Below, piece after piece: positions 1 to 7,392 of a stretch of DNA of 14,256 nt. The notes beneath the pieces are model-generated. The model worked only from the letters and a program-made list of their open reading frames with translations, did no database searches and was not told where the DNA came from. Origin of the DNA: an uncultured Bacteroidota bacterium (lineage in GTDB: Bacteria; Bacteroidota; Bacteroidia; B-17B0; Aurantibacillaceae); the NCBI GenBank assembly GCA_903923915.1, contig CAIXZI010000200.1:1-14256 (forward strand). The letters run 5' to 3'. Every line of letters starts with the position of its first letter. The stretch's first letter is position 1. The translations under genes and the position numbers were made by a program.

Positions 1-93
1 ATCAACACATTAAGTAGCGCCGACAAAACAAAAAATATTTTAACCACTATTCAAAAAGCCACCAAACCTTTTAATGAAAATAAAAAGTTTTAG
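1..93 (+). CDS. 3' end of an unidentified gene (partial)
   Basis: Only this frame is open from the window edge. It encodes 30 residues (beginning INTLSSADKTKN and ending NENKKF) and stops at TAG, with an in-frame TGA straight after. The end of this frame and the nadD start are 3 nt apart, so the two are probably cotranscribed. In many Bacteroidota guanylate kinase lies upstream of nadD, but this polar, lysine-rich tail does not look like the end of a guanylate kinase to me, so I do not assign a product. The piece is too short to exclude chance openness. Confidence 0.5.
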   Translation: MNTLSSADKTKNILTTIQKATKPFNENKKF

Positions 94-96
94 TGA

Positions 97-675
97 ATGA
101 AAAAAACAGGTTTGTTTTTTGGTTCATTTAATCCAATACACATTGGGCATTTGGCATTGGCAAACTATATGCTTTCTTTTACCGATTTAGATGAAGTTTG
201 GTTTGTTATTTCACCTCACAATCCTTTAAAAGAAAAACAAAGTCTGTTGGCTCAAAACCACCGTTTATACATGGCGAAACTGGCTGTAGAAAACCATTCA
301 AAATTTAAAACCAGCGATATTGAGTTTAAACTTTCGCAACCATCTTATACCATAAATACACTTGTTCATTTACAAGAAAAGTATCCTAAGAAAAATTTCA
401 GCCTTATTATGGGAATGGATAACCTGCAAAATTTTCATAAATGGAAAAACCACGAGCAAATTTTAGATAAACATACTATCTACGTTTATCCGCGTCAGCA
501 AAGCCATGCAGGTAATTTTATTAATCATCCAAACATTATAATTACCGAAGCTCCTGTTATGGAAATTTCGTCTTCCTTTATTCGCAAAGCTATCTTAGAT
601 AAAAAAGATGTAAGCTGTTTCATGCCCGAAAAAGTGGCTGCTTACGTTGGCGAGATGAATTTTTATAAGAAGTAA
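97..675 (+). CDS. nadD: Nicotinate-nucleotide adenylyltransferase NadD
   Basis: Cytoplasmic enzyme of NAD biosynthesis that transfers the AMP moiety of ATP to nicotinate mononucleotide, giving deamido-NAD. The 192-aa length is normal for NadD. The nucleotidyltransferase Rossmann signature GSFNPIHIGH is at residues 9-18 and contains the two ATP-phosphate-binding histidines (15 and 18). The C-terminal ISSSFIR motif (157-163) corresponds to the family ISSTxxR motif that contacts the phosphates. The central segment SLIMGMDNLQNFHKWKN matches the family GxDxxxxxxxW substrate-binding region. The ATG follows directly on the TAG/TGA stops of the preceding frame, which supports the start and suggests readthrough transcription from upstream. 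No Shine-Dalgarno is present. Four bases after the stop begins a two-hairpin element that may form the mRNA 3' end. Identification is secure. Confidence 0.95.
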   Translation: MKKTGLFFGSFNPIHIGHLALANYMLSFTDLDEVWFVISPHNPLKEKQSLLAQNHRLYMAKLAVENHSKFKTSDIEFKLSQPSYTINTLVHLQEKYPKKNFSLIMGMDNLQNFHKWKNHEQILDKHTIYVYPRQQSHAGNFINHPNIIITEAPVMEISSSFIRKAILDKKDVSCFMPEKVAAYVGEMNFYKK

Positions 676-678
676 TTT

Positions 679-765
679 GGGCGTTCCCTTTGGTTACAAA
701 GGGCGGGCTTTACGTTGCAAGCTTTTGCGATTACGCAAAAGGCTTTCCACTACAATCCCTAACGC
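679..765. repeat. Two-hairpin REP-like intergenic element
   Basis: Starts four bases after nadD stops. It consists of GGGCGTTCCC (679-688), a first hairpin (CCCTTTG 686-692, loop GTTA, CAAAGGG 697-703), a linker beginning GGCTTTAC (706-722), a second hairpin (CTTTTGCG 722-729, loop ATTA, CGCAAAAG 734-741), and a related linker GGCTTTCCACTACAATC (741-757), ending CCCTAACGC. The outer GCGTT (681-685) and AACGC (761-765) are complementary and could close the structure. The two linkers align at 12 of 17 positions, so the element looks like two hairpin-plus-linker units. I recall GGGCGTTCCC...CAATCCCTAACGC with variable hairpins between genes in many Bacteroidota genomes; that is memory, not a search. 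It may act as a 3'-end or terminator structure for nadD, or be a mobile palindromic repeat. Confidence 0.65.
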
Positions 766-793
766 AAGCACAACATCTGCTAAAAAGTCTGTA

Positions 794-833
794 AACTGAT
801 ATATATCAGGTCAAATAGGCGTTTATATCAGTT
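794..833. promoter_or_regulatory. Palindromic half-site cluster upstream of clpB, possible operator
   Basis: A perfect 14-bp palindrome CTGATATATATCAG (796-809) is followed 22 bp later by another ATATCAG (825-831). AACTGATATA (794-803) and TATATCAGTT (824-833) form 10-bp inverted arms around a 20-nt spacer. Three half-sites about two helical turns apart fit a dimeric regulator site or an RNA stem-loop. It lies 78-117 bp before the clpB ATG in the only sizeable intergenic gap of the window. No regulator is identified and AT-rich DNA gives chance palindromes, so the functional claim is tentative. Confidence 0.35.
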
Positions 834-910
834 CTTTATGCGCCAATATTTCTGTATTTTGGCTTTGGAGTTTAATTTGACAACTTACAGCAACAACAAA
901 AATATAAAAC

Positions 911-3559
911 ATGAACTTTAATAACTTCACTATAAAATCACAAGAAGCCGTTCAGCAAGCCGTAACAATGGCTACTATGAACGGACAACAAGCTATTGAA
1001 AACGGACACATTTTAAAATCTATCCTTCAGGTAGATGAAAGTGTTACGCCATTTATCTTAAAAAAATTGGGTATTAACGAACAAGTATTCTCTAAAACCT
1101 TAGATAGCATTGTAAACTCGTATCCTAAAGTAAGCGGCGGACAGCCCTATTTATCAAACAACGCCAACCAAACTATTGCAAAAGCAACAGGTTACTTACA
1201 AGAATTTAAAGATGAGTTTGTGTCTATAGAACATTTATTGTTGGGTATTTTAGCAAGCGGTGATAGTGTTTCTAAAATGATGAAAGATTTGGGTGTTACT
1301 GAAAAAGATTTGAAATCTGTAATTGTAGAATTAAGAAAAGGAGAACGCGTTACCAGTCAGTCGCAAGAGGAAACCTATAACTCATTAAATAAATTTGCCA
1401 TCAACTTAAACGAGCAAGCACGCAAAGGCAAGCTAGATCCGGTAATTGGCAGAGATGAAGAAATTCGTCGCGTATTACAAATCTTATCTCGTCGCACAAA
1501 AAACAACCCTATTTTAGTTGGTGAGCCAGGTGTTGGTAAAACCGCTATCGCAGAAGGTTTAGCTCATCGTATTAATGATGGCGATGTGCCTGAAAATTTA
1601 AAAAGCAAACAAATTTTTTCTTTAGATATGGGTTCGCTTATTGCGGGTGCTAAATTTAAAGGTGAGTTTGAAGAGCGTTTAAAAGCCGTTGTAAAAGAAG
1701 TTATTTCTGCTAACGGCGATATCATTTTATTTATTGATGAGATACATACCTTAATTGGTGCTGGCGCCAGTGGTGATGGTGCCATGGACGCTGCTAATAT
1801 TTTAAAACCTGCATTGGCTCGCGGAGAGCTTCGTGCTATTGGTGCAACAACTTTAAACGAATATCAAAAGTATATTGAAAAAGACAAAGCACTTGAACGT
1901 CGTTTTCAAAAAGTGTTAGTAGATGAACCTTCGGCTGAAGATGCTATTTCTATCCTACGTGGTATCAAAGAAAAATACGAAGCACATCATAAAGTGCGCA
2001 TAAAAGATGAAGCTATTATTGCTGCAGTTGAATTATCACAACGTTATATCTCTGATAGATTTCTTCCTGATAAAGCCATCGATTTAATTGACGAAGCAGC
2101 TTCTAAATTGCGCATGCAAATAAATTCTAAACCTATTGAATTAGATGCTGCTGATAGAAAAATTATGCAGCTTGAAATTGAGCGCGAGGCGATGAAGCGC
2201 GAGGGTGAAACTAAAAAAGTAGAAGAGCTTAATCGTGAGTTAGCTGACTTGAATGACGAACGTAATGCATTAACAGCACGTTGGCAGGGTGAAAAAGATT
2301 TAATTGAAACCGTTCAAAAATTAAAATTAGATATTGAACAGTTTAAGCAAGAAGCTACTACTGCAGAAAAAAATGGCGATTACGGTAAAGTGGCCGAAAT
2401 ACGTTATGGAAAAATTAAAGATTCAGAAGCAAAATTAGTTGAGTACGAAGAAAAATTAGCGGCAGAAAAAGCCAGTGGTAGTCAGCTTGTAAAAGAAGAA
2501 GTTGACAGCGAAGACATTGCAGGTGTTATAAGCGCATGGACCGGTGTGCCAGTAACCAAAATGTTGCAAAGCGATAAAGAAAAATTATTGCACTTAGAAG
2601 CTGAGTTGCATAAACGTGTGATAGGACAAGATGAAGCTATTGAGAGCATTGCTGATGCGGTTCGCCGTAGTCGCGCAGGTTTGCAAGATGCTAAGCGCCC
2701 TATTGGTTCTTTCATTTTTTTAGGAACAACCGGAGTTGGTAAAACAGAGTTAGCAAAAGCGTTGGCAGAAGTTTTATTTAACAATGAAAATGCAATGACA
2801 CGTATTGATATGAGTGAATATCAGGAACGTCATAGTGTGAGTAGATTAATTGGTGCGCCTCCGGGATATGTAGGTTATGAAGAAGGCGGACAATTAACCG
2901 AAGCTGTAAGAAGAAAACCCTATAGCGTAGTATTATTAGATGAGATTGAAAAAGCACATCCTGATACCTTTAATATTTTATTGCAGGTATTAGATGATGG
3001 TCGTTTGACTGACAACAAAGGTAGAATGGTTAATTTTAAAAACACCATTATTATAATGACGTCTAACATTGGTTCTCATTTAATTCAGGAGAATTTTGAG
3101 AAGATAAATGATGCAAACCGTGATGAAGTTATTGCAAAAACAAAAACTGAGCTTTTCGAAATACTGAAAAAATCCATACGTCCGGAATTTTTAAACCGTA
3201 TAGATGAAGTAATTATGTTCGAGCCTTTATCTCGTCATTATATGAATGATATTGTGCGCATACAATTACAAAGTGTAATAAAAAGTATGGCGGCACAGGA
3301 CATTAAAATGACTGCAACTGATGAAGCCATTGAATGGATTTCTCAACTTGGTTTTGATCCTCAATTTGGTGCGCGCCCTGTAAAACGTGTCATTCAACGA
3401 CAAGTGCTTAACGAATTATCTAAACAATTATTAGCAGATACGATACAAAAAGATAAAGAAATTGTATTAGATATGTTTGACAATAAATTAGTTTTTAGAA
3501 ATAAAGCTGAAAGTGCAGAAGCTTCTCCATCAAAGAAGAAAAAAGTGGGAATAAACTAA
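911..3559 (+). CDS. clpB: ATP-dependent chaperone ClpB (protein disaggregase)
   Basis: Hsp100 AAA+ disaggregase that works with DnaK to pull polypeptides out of aggregates after heat stress; a cytoplasmic hexamer. Domain order in the 882-aa protein: a Clp_N substrate-interaction domain (about 1-145); a first AAA+ module with Walker A GEPGVGKT (204-211) and Walker B LFIDE (D276, E277); a charged coiled-coil middle domain (about 405-525) that separates ClpB from ClpA/ClpC; a second AAA+ module with Walker A GTTGVGKT (605-612) and Walker B LLDE (D677, E678); and the C-terminal D2-small domain. All catalytic motifs are intact. The protein is slightly longer than E. coli ClpB because of a Lys/Ser/Ala-rich tail ending [10 protein letters not shown]. 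The start follows an A-rich leader. The gene is monocistronic by context and converges with the desulfurase gene, sharing 4 nt. Confidence 0.97.
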   Translation: MNFNNFTIKSQEAVQQAVTMATMNGQQAIENGHILKSILQVDESVTPFILKKLGINEQVFSKTLDSIVNSYPKVSGGQPYLSNNANQTIAKATGYLQEFKDEFVSIEHLLLGILASGDSVSKMMKDLGVTEKDLKSVIVELRKGERVTSQSQEETYNSLNKFAINLNEQARKGKLDPVIGRDEEIRRVLQILSRRTKNNPILVGEPGVGKTAIAEGLAHRINDGDVPENLKSKQIFSLDMGSLIAGAKFKGEFEERLKAVVKEVISANGDIILFIDEIHTLIGAGASGDGAMDAANILKPALARGELRAIGATTLNEYQKYIEKDKALERRFQKVLVDEPSAEDAISILRGIKEKYEAHHKVRIKDEAIIAAVELSQRYISDRFLPDKAIDLIDEAASKLRMQINSKPIELDAADRKIMQLEIEREAMKREGETKKVEELNRELADLNDERNALTARWQGEKDLIETVQKLKLDIEQFKQEATTAEKNGDYGKVAEIRYGKIKDSEAKLVEYEEKLAAEKASGSQLVKEEVDSEDIAGVISAWTGVPVTKMLQSDKEKLLHLEAELHKRVIGQDEAIESIADAVRRSRAGLQDAKRPIGSFIFLGTTGVGKTELAKALAEVLFNNENAMTRIDMSEYQERHSVSRLIGAPPGYVGYEEGGQLTEAVRRKPYSVVLLDEIEKAHPDTFNILLQVLDDGRLTDNKGRMVNFKNTIIIMTSNIGSHLIQENFEKINDANRDEVIAKTKTELFEILKKSIRPEFLNRIDEVIMFEPLSRHYMNDIVRIQLQSVIKSMAAQDIKMTATDEAIEWISQLGFDPQFGARPVKRVIQRQVLNELSKQLLADTIQKDKEIVLDMFDNKLVFRNKAESAEASPSKKKKVGIN

Positions 3560-4710
3560 ACAGTAAAATGTTTTTCAACCATCTCTTTAATTAAAGAGAT
3601 GGTTGTTTCAATTTCTTGCTCTGTATTATATTTCCCTAAACTAAAGCGAATAGAAGAATAACAATCAGCTTCGCTTAAACCCATGGCACTTAAAACATGC
3701 GATGGTTGCGCTAAAGCTGATGTACAAGCAGAGCCTGCGGCCACGCATAGTTTATGATTTATTTTAGAAATAAGTGCATCAGCCTTAATACCGCTAAAAC
3801 AAATATTGGCTGTATTATATAAACGATAGCGAGTGCTTCCATTAATGCGTACTCCCTCTATATCCAATAACTGATGTTCTATTTTAGCACGTAGTGCAGA
3901 TAGTTTGGTATTGTTATCCCAAATTTCACTTTGAGCAATCTCGCAAGCTTTTCCAAAACCAACAATAGCAGGTACGTTTAAGGTGCCTGAGCGTAAACCA
4001 TGTTCATGCCCTCCGCCATCTATTTGCGCTTGTAAAACAACACGCGGATTTTTCCTTCTAACATACAAAGCGCCTATGCCTTTTGGTCCGTAAAATTTAT
4101 GTGCAGATAAGCAGAGCAAATCAACGCCTAATTCATTTACATCAATCATCATTTTTCCGGCTGCTTGTGTAGCGTCACAAAATAAAATAGAATTATATGC
4201 ATGCACTATTTCTGCAATTTGTTCTATAGGCTGAATAACACCTGTTTCATTATTAGCTAGCATCACACAAACCAAAATGGTTTTATCATTGATGCAGTTT
4301 TTTAATTCATCTAAATCTATCAAGCCTTCGGGCGATACAGAAAGGTAAGTAACAACAACACCTTGTTTTTCGAGCGCAGCACAAGTATCTAAAACAGCTC
4401 TATGTTCGGTAGCAACCGTAATTATATGATTGCCTTTTATTTTATATTTTTCAAATACGCCTTTAATAGCCAGGTTACAGCTTTCGGTTGAACCTGATGT
4501 AAAAACCAATTCCCCTTCTTCACAATTAATAAAGGAGGCTATTTGTTTTCTGGCTTTATCAACAGCGGCTTCGGCCTGCCAACCTAAGGCGTGCGTTTTG
4601 CTGGCTGCATTGCCAAAGTGAGTGGTAAAATAAGGTAGCATTTCTTGCATAACCCTTTCGTCAACAGGGGTTGTGGCGTTATAATCTAAGTAAATAAAAT
4701 CTTGCTGCAT
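3556..4710 (-). CDS. Cysteine desulfurase, IscS/NifS type
   Basis: PLP-dependent class V aminotransferase-fold enzyme that removes sulfur from L-cysteine as an enzyme-bound persulfide, supplying iron-sulfur cluster assembly and possibly tRNA thiolation. The 384-aa length is in the family range. Visible features: N-terminal [11 protein letters not shown], phosphate-binding TSGSTES (71-77), the PLP-stacking histidine in [10 protein letters not shown] (H103), the Schiff-base lysine in [10 protein letters not shown] (K205), and the catalytic cysteine loop GSACTSA (C329). The SACTS loop indicates the IscS/NifS group rather than SufS. No iscU, iscA or other scaffold gene is adjacent, so IscS versus NifS versus a tRNA-thiolation role cannot be settled here. 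The gene is divergent from the EamA permease gene with a 35-bp gap and convergent with clpB with overlapping stops. Confidence 0.93.
   Translation of the reverse strand: MQQDFIYLDYNATTPVDERVMQEMLPYFTTHFGNAASKTHALGWQAEAAVDKARKQIASFINCEEGELVFTSGSTESCNLAIKGVFEKYKIKGNHIITVATEHRAVLDTCAALEKQGVVVTYLSVSPEGLIDLDELKNCINDKTILVCVMLANNETGVIQPIEQIAEIVHAYNSILFCDATQAAGKMMIDVNELGVDLLCLSAHKFYGPKGIGALYVRRKNPRVVLQAQIDGGGHEHGLRSGTLNVPAIVGFGKACEIAQSEIWDNNTKLSALRAKIEHQLLDIEGVRINGSTRYRLYNTANICFSGIKADALISKINHKLCVAAGSACTSALAQPSHVLSAMGLSEADCYSSIRFSLGKYNTEQEIETTISLIKEMVEKHFTV
3576..3605. terminator. Perfect 30-bp palindrome at the clpB/desulfurase convergent junction, candidate terminator
   Basis: The left arm CAACCATCTCTTTAA is an exact inverted copy of the right arm, centred between 3590 and 3591. 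As RNA it would fold into a 13-bp stem with an AATT loop on either strand. It begins 17 bp after the clpB stop. In the clpB transcript the stem is followed by TTTC rather than a long U-tract, so it is a non-canonical intrinsic terminator at best. It also lies inside the last codons of the desulfurase gene, where it encodes the [10 protein letters not shown] region, so the amino-acid sequence has to accommodate the palindrome. Confidence 0.5.
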
Positions 4711-4721
4711 GGTATTTAGTT

Positions 4722-4729
4722 CAAAATTA
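4722..4729 (-). promoter_or_regulatory. Candidate -7 box for the desulfurase gene
   Basis: Read on the minus strand this is TAATTTTG, an exact match to the Bacteroidota -7 consensus TAnnTTTG. It ends 11 nt before the desulfurase ATG, which would give a very short leader. I could not find a convincing -33 TTG/TTTG at the usual 17-21 nt spacing, so the call rests on one box and its position. Confidence 0.4.
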
Positions 4730-4732
4730 CAT

Positions 4733-4740
4733 TAATTTCG
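4733..4740 (+). promoter_or_regulatory. Candidate -7 box for the EamA permease gene
   Basis: TAATTTCG differs by one base from TAnnTTTG and ends 5 nt before the GTG start at 4746. If used, transcription would begin at or next to the start codon, giving a leaderless or nearly leaderless mRNA. It is only 3 bp from the opposing box for the desulfurase gene, so the two promoters would be mutually exclusive at any instant. No clear -33 element was found. Confidence 0.33.
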
Positions 4741-4745
4741 CCAAC

Positions 4746-5636
4746 GTGGTTTTCAAAAACATCAGCAAAGATTATTTACTCTTACACCTAATTGTTTTTA
4801 TTTGGGGCTGGAGTCCTATATTTGGCAAAGCCATATCCATGCAGGCATTTCAACTGGTGTGGTTTCGTATTTTAATTACACTAATAGCACTTATTATTTA
4901 TTTTTCTTCGCAAAAAACTAATTTACGAGTAAGTAAGAAAAAATTTCTGATACTGTTTTCTATTGGCGGGGTAATTGCCCTGCATTGGTGCTGTTTTTAT
5001 AATGCCATTAAGGTTTCTAATGTATCTGTAACGTTGGTGGCTTTTTCTACCGGAGCATTATTTACTTCTATTATAGAGCCTATTTTTTATAAACGTAAAA
5101 TTGCCTGGTACGAAATTTTATTTGGCATGCTTATTATTTGCGCCATTGCCATGATATTTTCGGTAGAGATACAATATTACATGGGTTTCATTTTTGGCAT
5201 GTTAGCTGCACTTACTTCTTCATTGTTTACGGTGTGGAATGGTTTGTTGGTACGCGATACAAGTCCGGAGGTGATTACTTTTTATGAATTAAGTGGGGGG
5301 TTAATTTGTCTTACAGGATATTTATTTTACACGGGGGCATTTAATAAAGAGTTCTTTATTGTTTCTTCATCCGATTTCTTTTTTCTATCTGTTTTTTCGG
5401 TGGTAGGCACAGCCTTTCCGTTTGTGGCAAGCACTAACTTGCTTAAAAAGTTAAGTCCGTTTACGGTAACACTTACCGTAAATTTAGAAACAGTTTACGG
5501 AATTATTTTTGCTATTTTAATTTGGCCTGAAACAGAACACATGACAGGGTATTTCTATGCAGGCGCATCTATAATTTTAGGAGTAATTTTATTGAATGTG
5601 TTGGTTAAAGCCAGAATAAAAAAGGCTGCTGCTTAA
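4746..5636 (+). CDS. EamA/DMT-family transporter
   Basis: Predicted inner-membrane permease of the drug/metabolite transporter superfamily (EamA, formerly DUF6). These proteins usually export amino acids, metabolites or other small molecules; the substrate cannot be read from sequence. The 296 aa contain about ten hydrophobic helices arranged as two EamA repeats (roughly 10-140 and 150-288). The first repeat opens with the typical FIWGWSPIFGKAIS segment and the second helix contains FRILITLIAL. The start is GTG: no in-frame ATG occurs before residue 32, which would remove the first helix, so GTG is preferred. The gene is divergent from the desulfurase gene and its TAA stop overlaps the stop of the solute-binding lipoprotein gene by 3 of 4 shared-border bases. 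Confidence 0.88.
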   Translation: MVFKNISKDYLLLHLIVFIWGWSPIFGKAISMQAFQLVWFRILITLIALIIYFSSQKTNLRVSKKKFLILFSIGGVIALHWCCFYNAIKVSNVSVTLVAFSTGALFTSIIEPIFYKRKIAWYEILFGMLIICAIAMIFSVEIQYYMGFIFGMLAALTSSLFTVWNGLLVRDTSPEVITFYELSGGLICLTGYLFYTGAFNKEFFIVSSSDFFFLSVFSVVGTAFPFVASTNLLKKLSPFTVTLTVNLETVYGIIFAILIWPETEHMTGYFYAGASIILGVILLNVLVKARIKKAAA

Positions 5637-7279
5637 TTTTTCTTAACCTGTTTTAAGTTTAACAGATTCATAGGATTCGTGTTTAGAGCGCTAATTTTAT
5701 GGCTAACCAACCTAACTACTTCACTATAATACAGCGGCACAATAGGCGCATCATCTATCAGCATCTGATCCATTTTTTGGTACAGTGAGATTCTAATCGA
5801 ATCGCTTAAACAATTACGCGCTTGCTCGTAACATTTATCAAACACAGGGTTATTATAGTGCGTGTAGTTAAACCCTTTAGGAGAAAAGTTTTTTGAATAA
5901 AACAGGCTCATAAAATTTTCTTCATCGGGATAATCGCCTATCCACGATTTACGAAAAAAAGGAATTTCGTTATTGGCAATAGCTTGTGTTAATACAGCTG
6001 GTTTCTCAACCATAATTTTTATTTTAATACCACTCTCGGCTAGTTCAGATTGTATAAACTCAAACATATCTGTATAGGTTTCAGTGCAGAATAAAAATAT
6101 CTCAGGTAAATTCTTTCCGCCCGGGTAACCTGCTTCCAATAATAAATCGCGCGCCTTATCAGGGTTATAGGTAAAACCTTTTACTGCATTTGGATTATAA
6201 GAGGGCAAAGCCGTAGGAATAAAACCTGCTGTGGCAGGAATGCCTAAATTTTTATGAAAGTATTTTATAATTTTCTCTCTATCAATAGCATAATTTATAG
6301 CACGACGAACAGCACGATTTGTAGTTGGACTATTTTTCACCGATTGTTCTTTATCATCAATTAAAAAGCCTAAATAATCTGTTCCTAAATAAGGCTGGGT
6401 TTGCAATGCAAATTTCTTTTTATAAAAAGGTTTCAGTTTTCCTTTGTCATCTAGCACTTCGCTTGGATTAAAGGCATCCATACCTGATATCATATCCAAA
6501 TCTCCTTTCATAAATTGCATGAAAGAAGTTTCTTTGTCTTTTATAAACGAAATTGTAACAGCATCTAAGTATGGTAATTTATTGTTATTGGCATCTTTTT
6601 CAAAGTAAGATTCATTTCGTATCAAATTAAGCTGCGTGCCCTCTTGCCACATTTTAAAACTAAACGGACCCGTACCAATTGGGTTTTTACGAAAATCTTC
6701 TCTGTAATGCGCTACAATTTCTTGCGGAATTACCGAAAAATATTTCATGGTAAGGATTCCCAAAAACGGAGAAAAATTTTCTTTCAGATAAATAACAAAA
6801 GTGCTGTCGTTGAGAGAAGTGAAGCCTCCTTTTTGTGATTTATCAATGTTGTCTAACAACGACATGGCACTAGATACTTTAGGATCGAACAAGCGGTTAA
6901 AGCTGTAAACAAAATCCTGTGCGTTTACTTTTCTGCCTTTTCCGTTTTTAAATAATTCGTGATTATGAAAAAAGACATCGCTACGTAAATGAAAAGTGTA
7001 GATTTTTCCATCCTCACTAATATCCCAGCTTTTAGCAATGCATGGTTCAATAGCAAGTTTGTCGTCCATTTGCACCAGGCCATTAAACAGCTGATTTACA
7101 GCCCATATGTTTTCTGTGTTTCTAGATGCTGCAGGATCTAAAGAGCTGATGCCGGCAAGCTCGTTATAATGAAATATTTTTTTATCGCTATTAGCATTCT
7201 TTTTTTCTCCACAAGAAAAAAGAGAAAGCATTAACAAGAAAAATAAAACGGTAACGGCTATGATTTTTTTATAGTGCAT
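5633..7279 (-). CDS. Family 5 solute-binding lipoprotein (peptide ABC transporter type, OppA/DppA-like)
   Basis: Substrate-capturing lipoprotein of the SBP_bac_5 family, normally partnered with an oligopeptide/dipeptide/nickel ABC permease. Starting at the ATG at 7279 it has 548 aa. A lipoprotein signal (MHYKKIIAVT, then a hydrophobic run) ends in LFSC, with the lipidated cysteine at residue 23. The mature protein begins with a family-typical stretch containing SSLDPAASRN and NQLFNGLVQMD, followed by a segment ending YTFHLRSDVFFHN and then NAQDFVYSFNRLFDP, which are hallmarks of this family; the rest continues to the normal C-terminus with no break. A TTG at 7291 would add only MKNI, and I prefer the ATG. 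No permease or ATPase gene is adjacent, so its transporter must be encoded elsewhere. It converges with the EamA gene, the stop codons overlapping. Confidence 0.92.
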   Translation of the reverse strand: MHYKKIIAVTVLFFLLMLSLFSCGEKKNANSDKKIFHYNELAGISSLDPAASRNTENIWAVNQLFNGLVQMDDKLAIEPCIAKSWDISEDGKIYTFHLRSDVFFHNHELFKNGKGRKVNAQDFVYSFNRLFDPKVSSAMSLLDNIDKSQKGGFTSLNDSTFVIYLKENFSPFLGILTMKYFSVIPQEIVAHYREDFRKNPIGTGPFSFKMWQEGTQLNLIRNESYFEKDANNNKLPYLDAVTISFIKDKETSFMQFMKGDLDMISGMDAFNPSEVLDDKGKLKPFYKKKFALQTQPYLGTDYLGFLIDDKEQSVKNSPTTNRAVRRAINYAIDREKIIKYFHKNLGIPATAGFIPTALPSYNPNAVKGFTYNPDKARDLLLEAGYPGGKNLPEIFLFCTETYTDMFEFIQSELAESGIKIKIMVEKPAVLTQAIANNEIPFFRKSWIGDYPDEENFMSLFYSKNFSPKGFNYTHYNNPVFDKCYEQARNCLSDSIRISLYQKMDQMLIDDAPIVPLYYSEVVRLVSHKISALNTNPMNLLNLKQVKKN

Positions 7280-7368
7280 AATATTTTTCAAGTTTAAAAA
7301 ATAAGAGCCTTTGTTTTGTGGCTACAACTTTTAACTTTTAAACAAGGTGCTGTTAACGTTGCAATTGC

Positions 7369-7376
7369 TATCTTAG
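7369..7376 (+). promoter_or_regulatory. Weak candidate -7 box for the T9SS protein gene
   Basis: TATCTTAG resembles TAnnTTTG with one mismatch and ends 16 nt before the ATG at 7393. No -33 TTG at proper spacing is evident. The 113-bp divergent gap (7280-7392) otherwise holds only AT-rich sequence, including a tandem AACTTTT duplication at 7326-7339. Confidence 0.25.
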
Positions 7377-7392
7377 CCTTAAAATTAAGGGC

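Noticed and set aside
1..93. Guanylate kinase (gmk) C-terminus, expected upstream of nadD in many Bacteroidota
   Set aside because: The 30 visible residues do not resemble the usual C-terminal helix of guanylate kinase, so the name is not supported.
679..765. tRNA or riboswitch reading of the two-hairpin structure
   Set aside because: The stems do not form a cloverleaf with T-loop or anticodon arms, and the position after nadD rather than before a gene does not suit a riboswitch.
855..879. TATTTTGG and TAATTTG as -7 boxes for clpB
   Set aside because: Both fall one T short of TAnnTTTG and neither has a -33 element at usual spacing; in such AT-rich sequence this is not better than chance.
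1564..2784. Antisense open frames within clpB (73 and 100 codons)
   Set aside because: They lie opposite highly conserved ClpB motifs, have no recognisable domain or own promoter-like signals, and are explained by codon structure of the sense gene.
3508..3556. Lysine-rich tail of ClpB (PSKKKKV) resembling a nuclear localisation signal
   Set aside because: A bacterial housekeeping chaperone; short basic tails arise readily at C-termini and nothing else suggests targeting to a host nucleus.
7280..7320. TAAACTTG-like -7 box for the solute-binding lipoprotein on the minus strand
   Set aside because: One mismatch, too close to the ATG, and no -33 partner at suitable distance.
7326..7339. Tandem AACTTTT duplication in the divergent gap as a regulator site
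   Set aside because: Only two 7-bp low-complexity copies; expected by chance in an AT-rich intergenic region.
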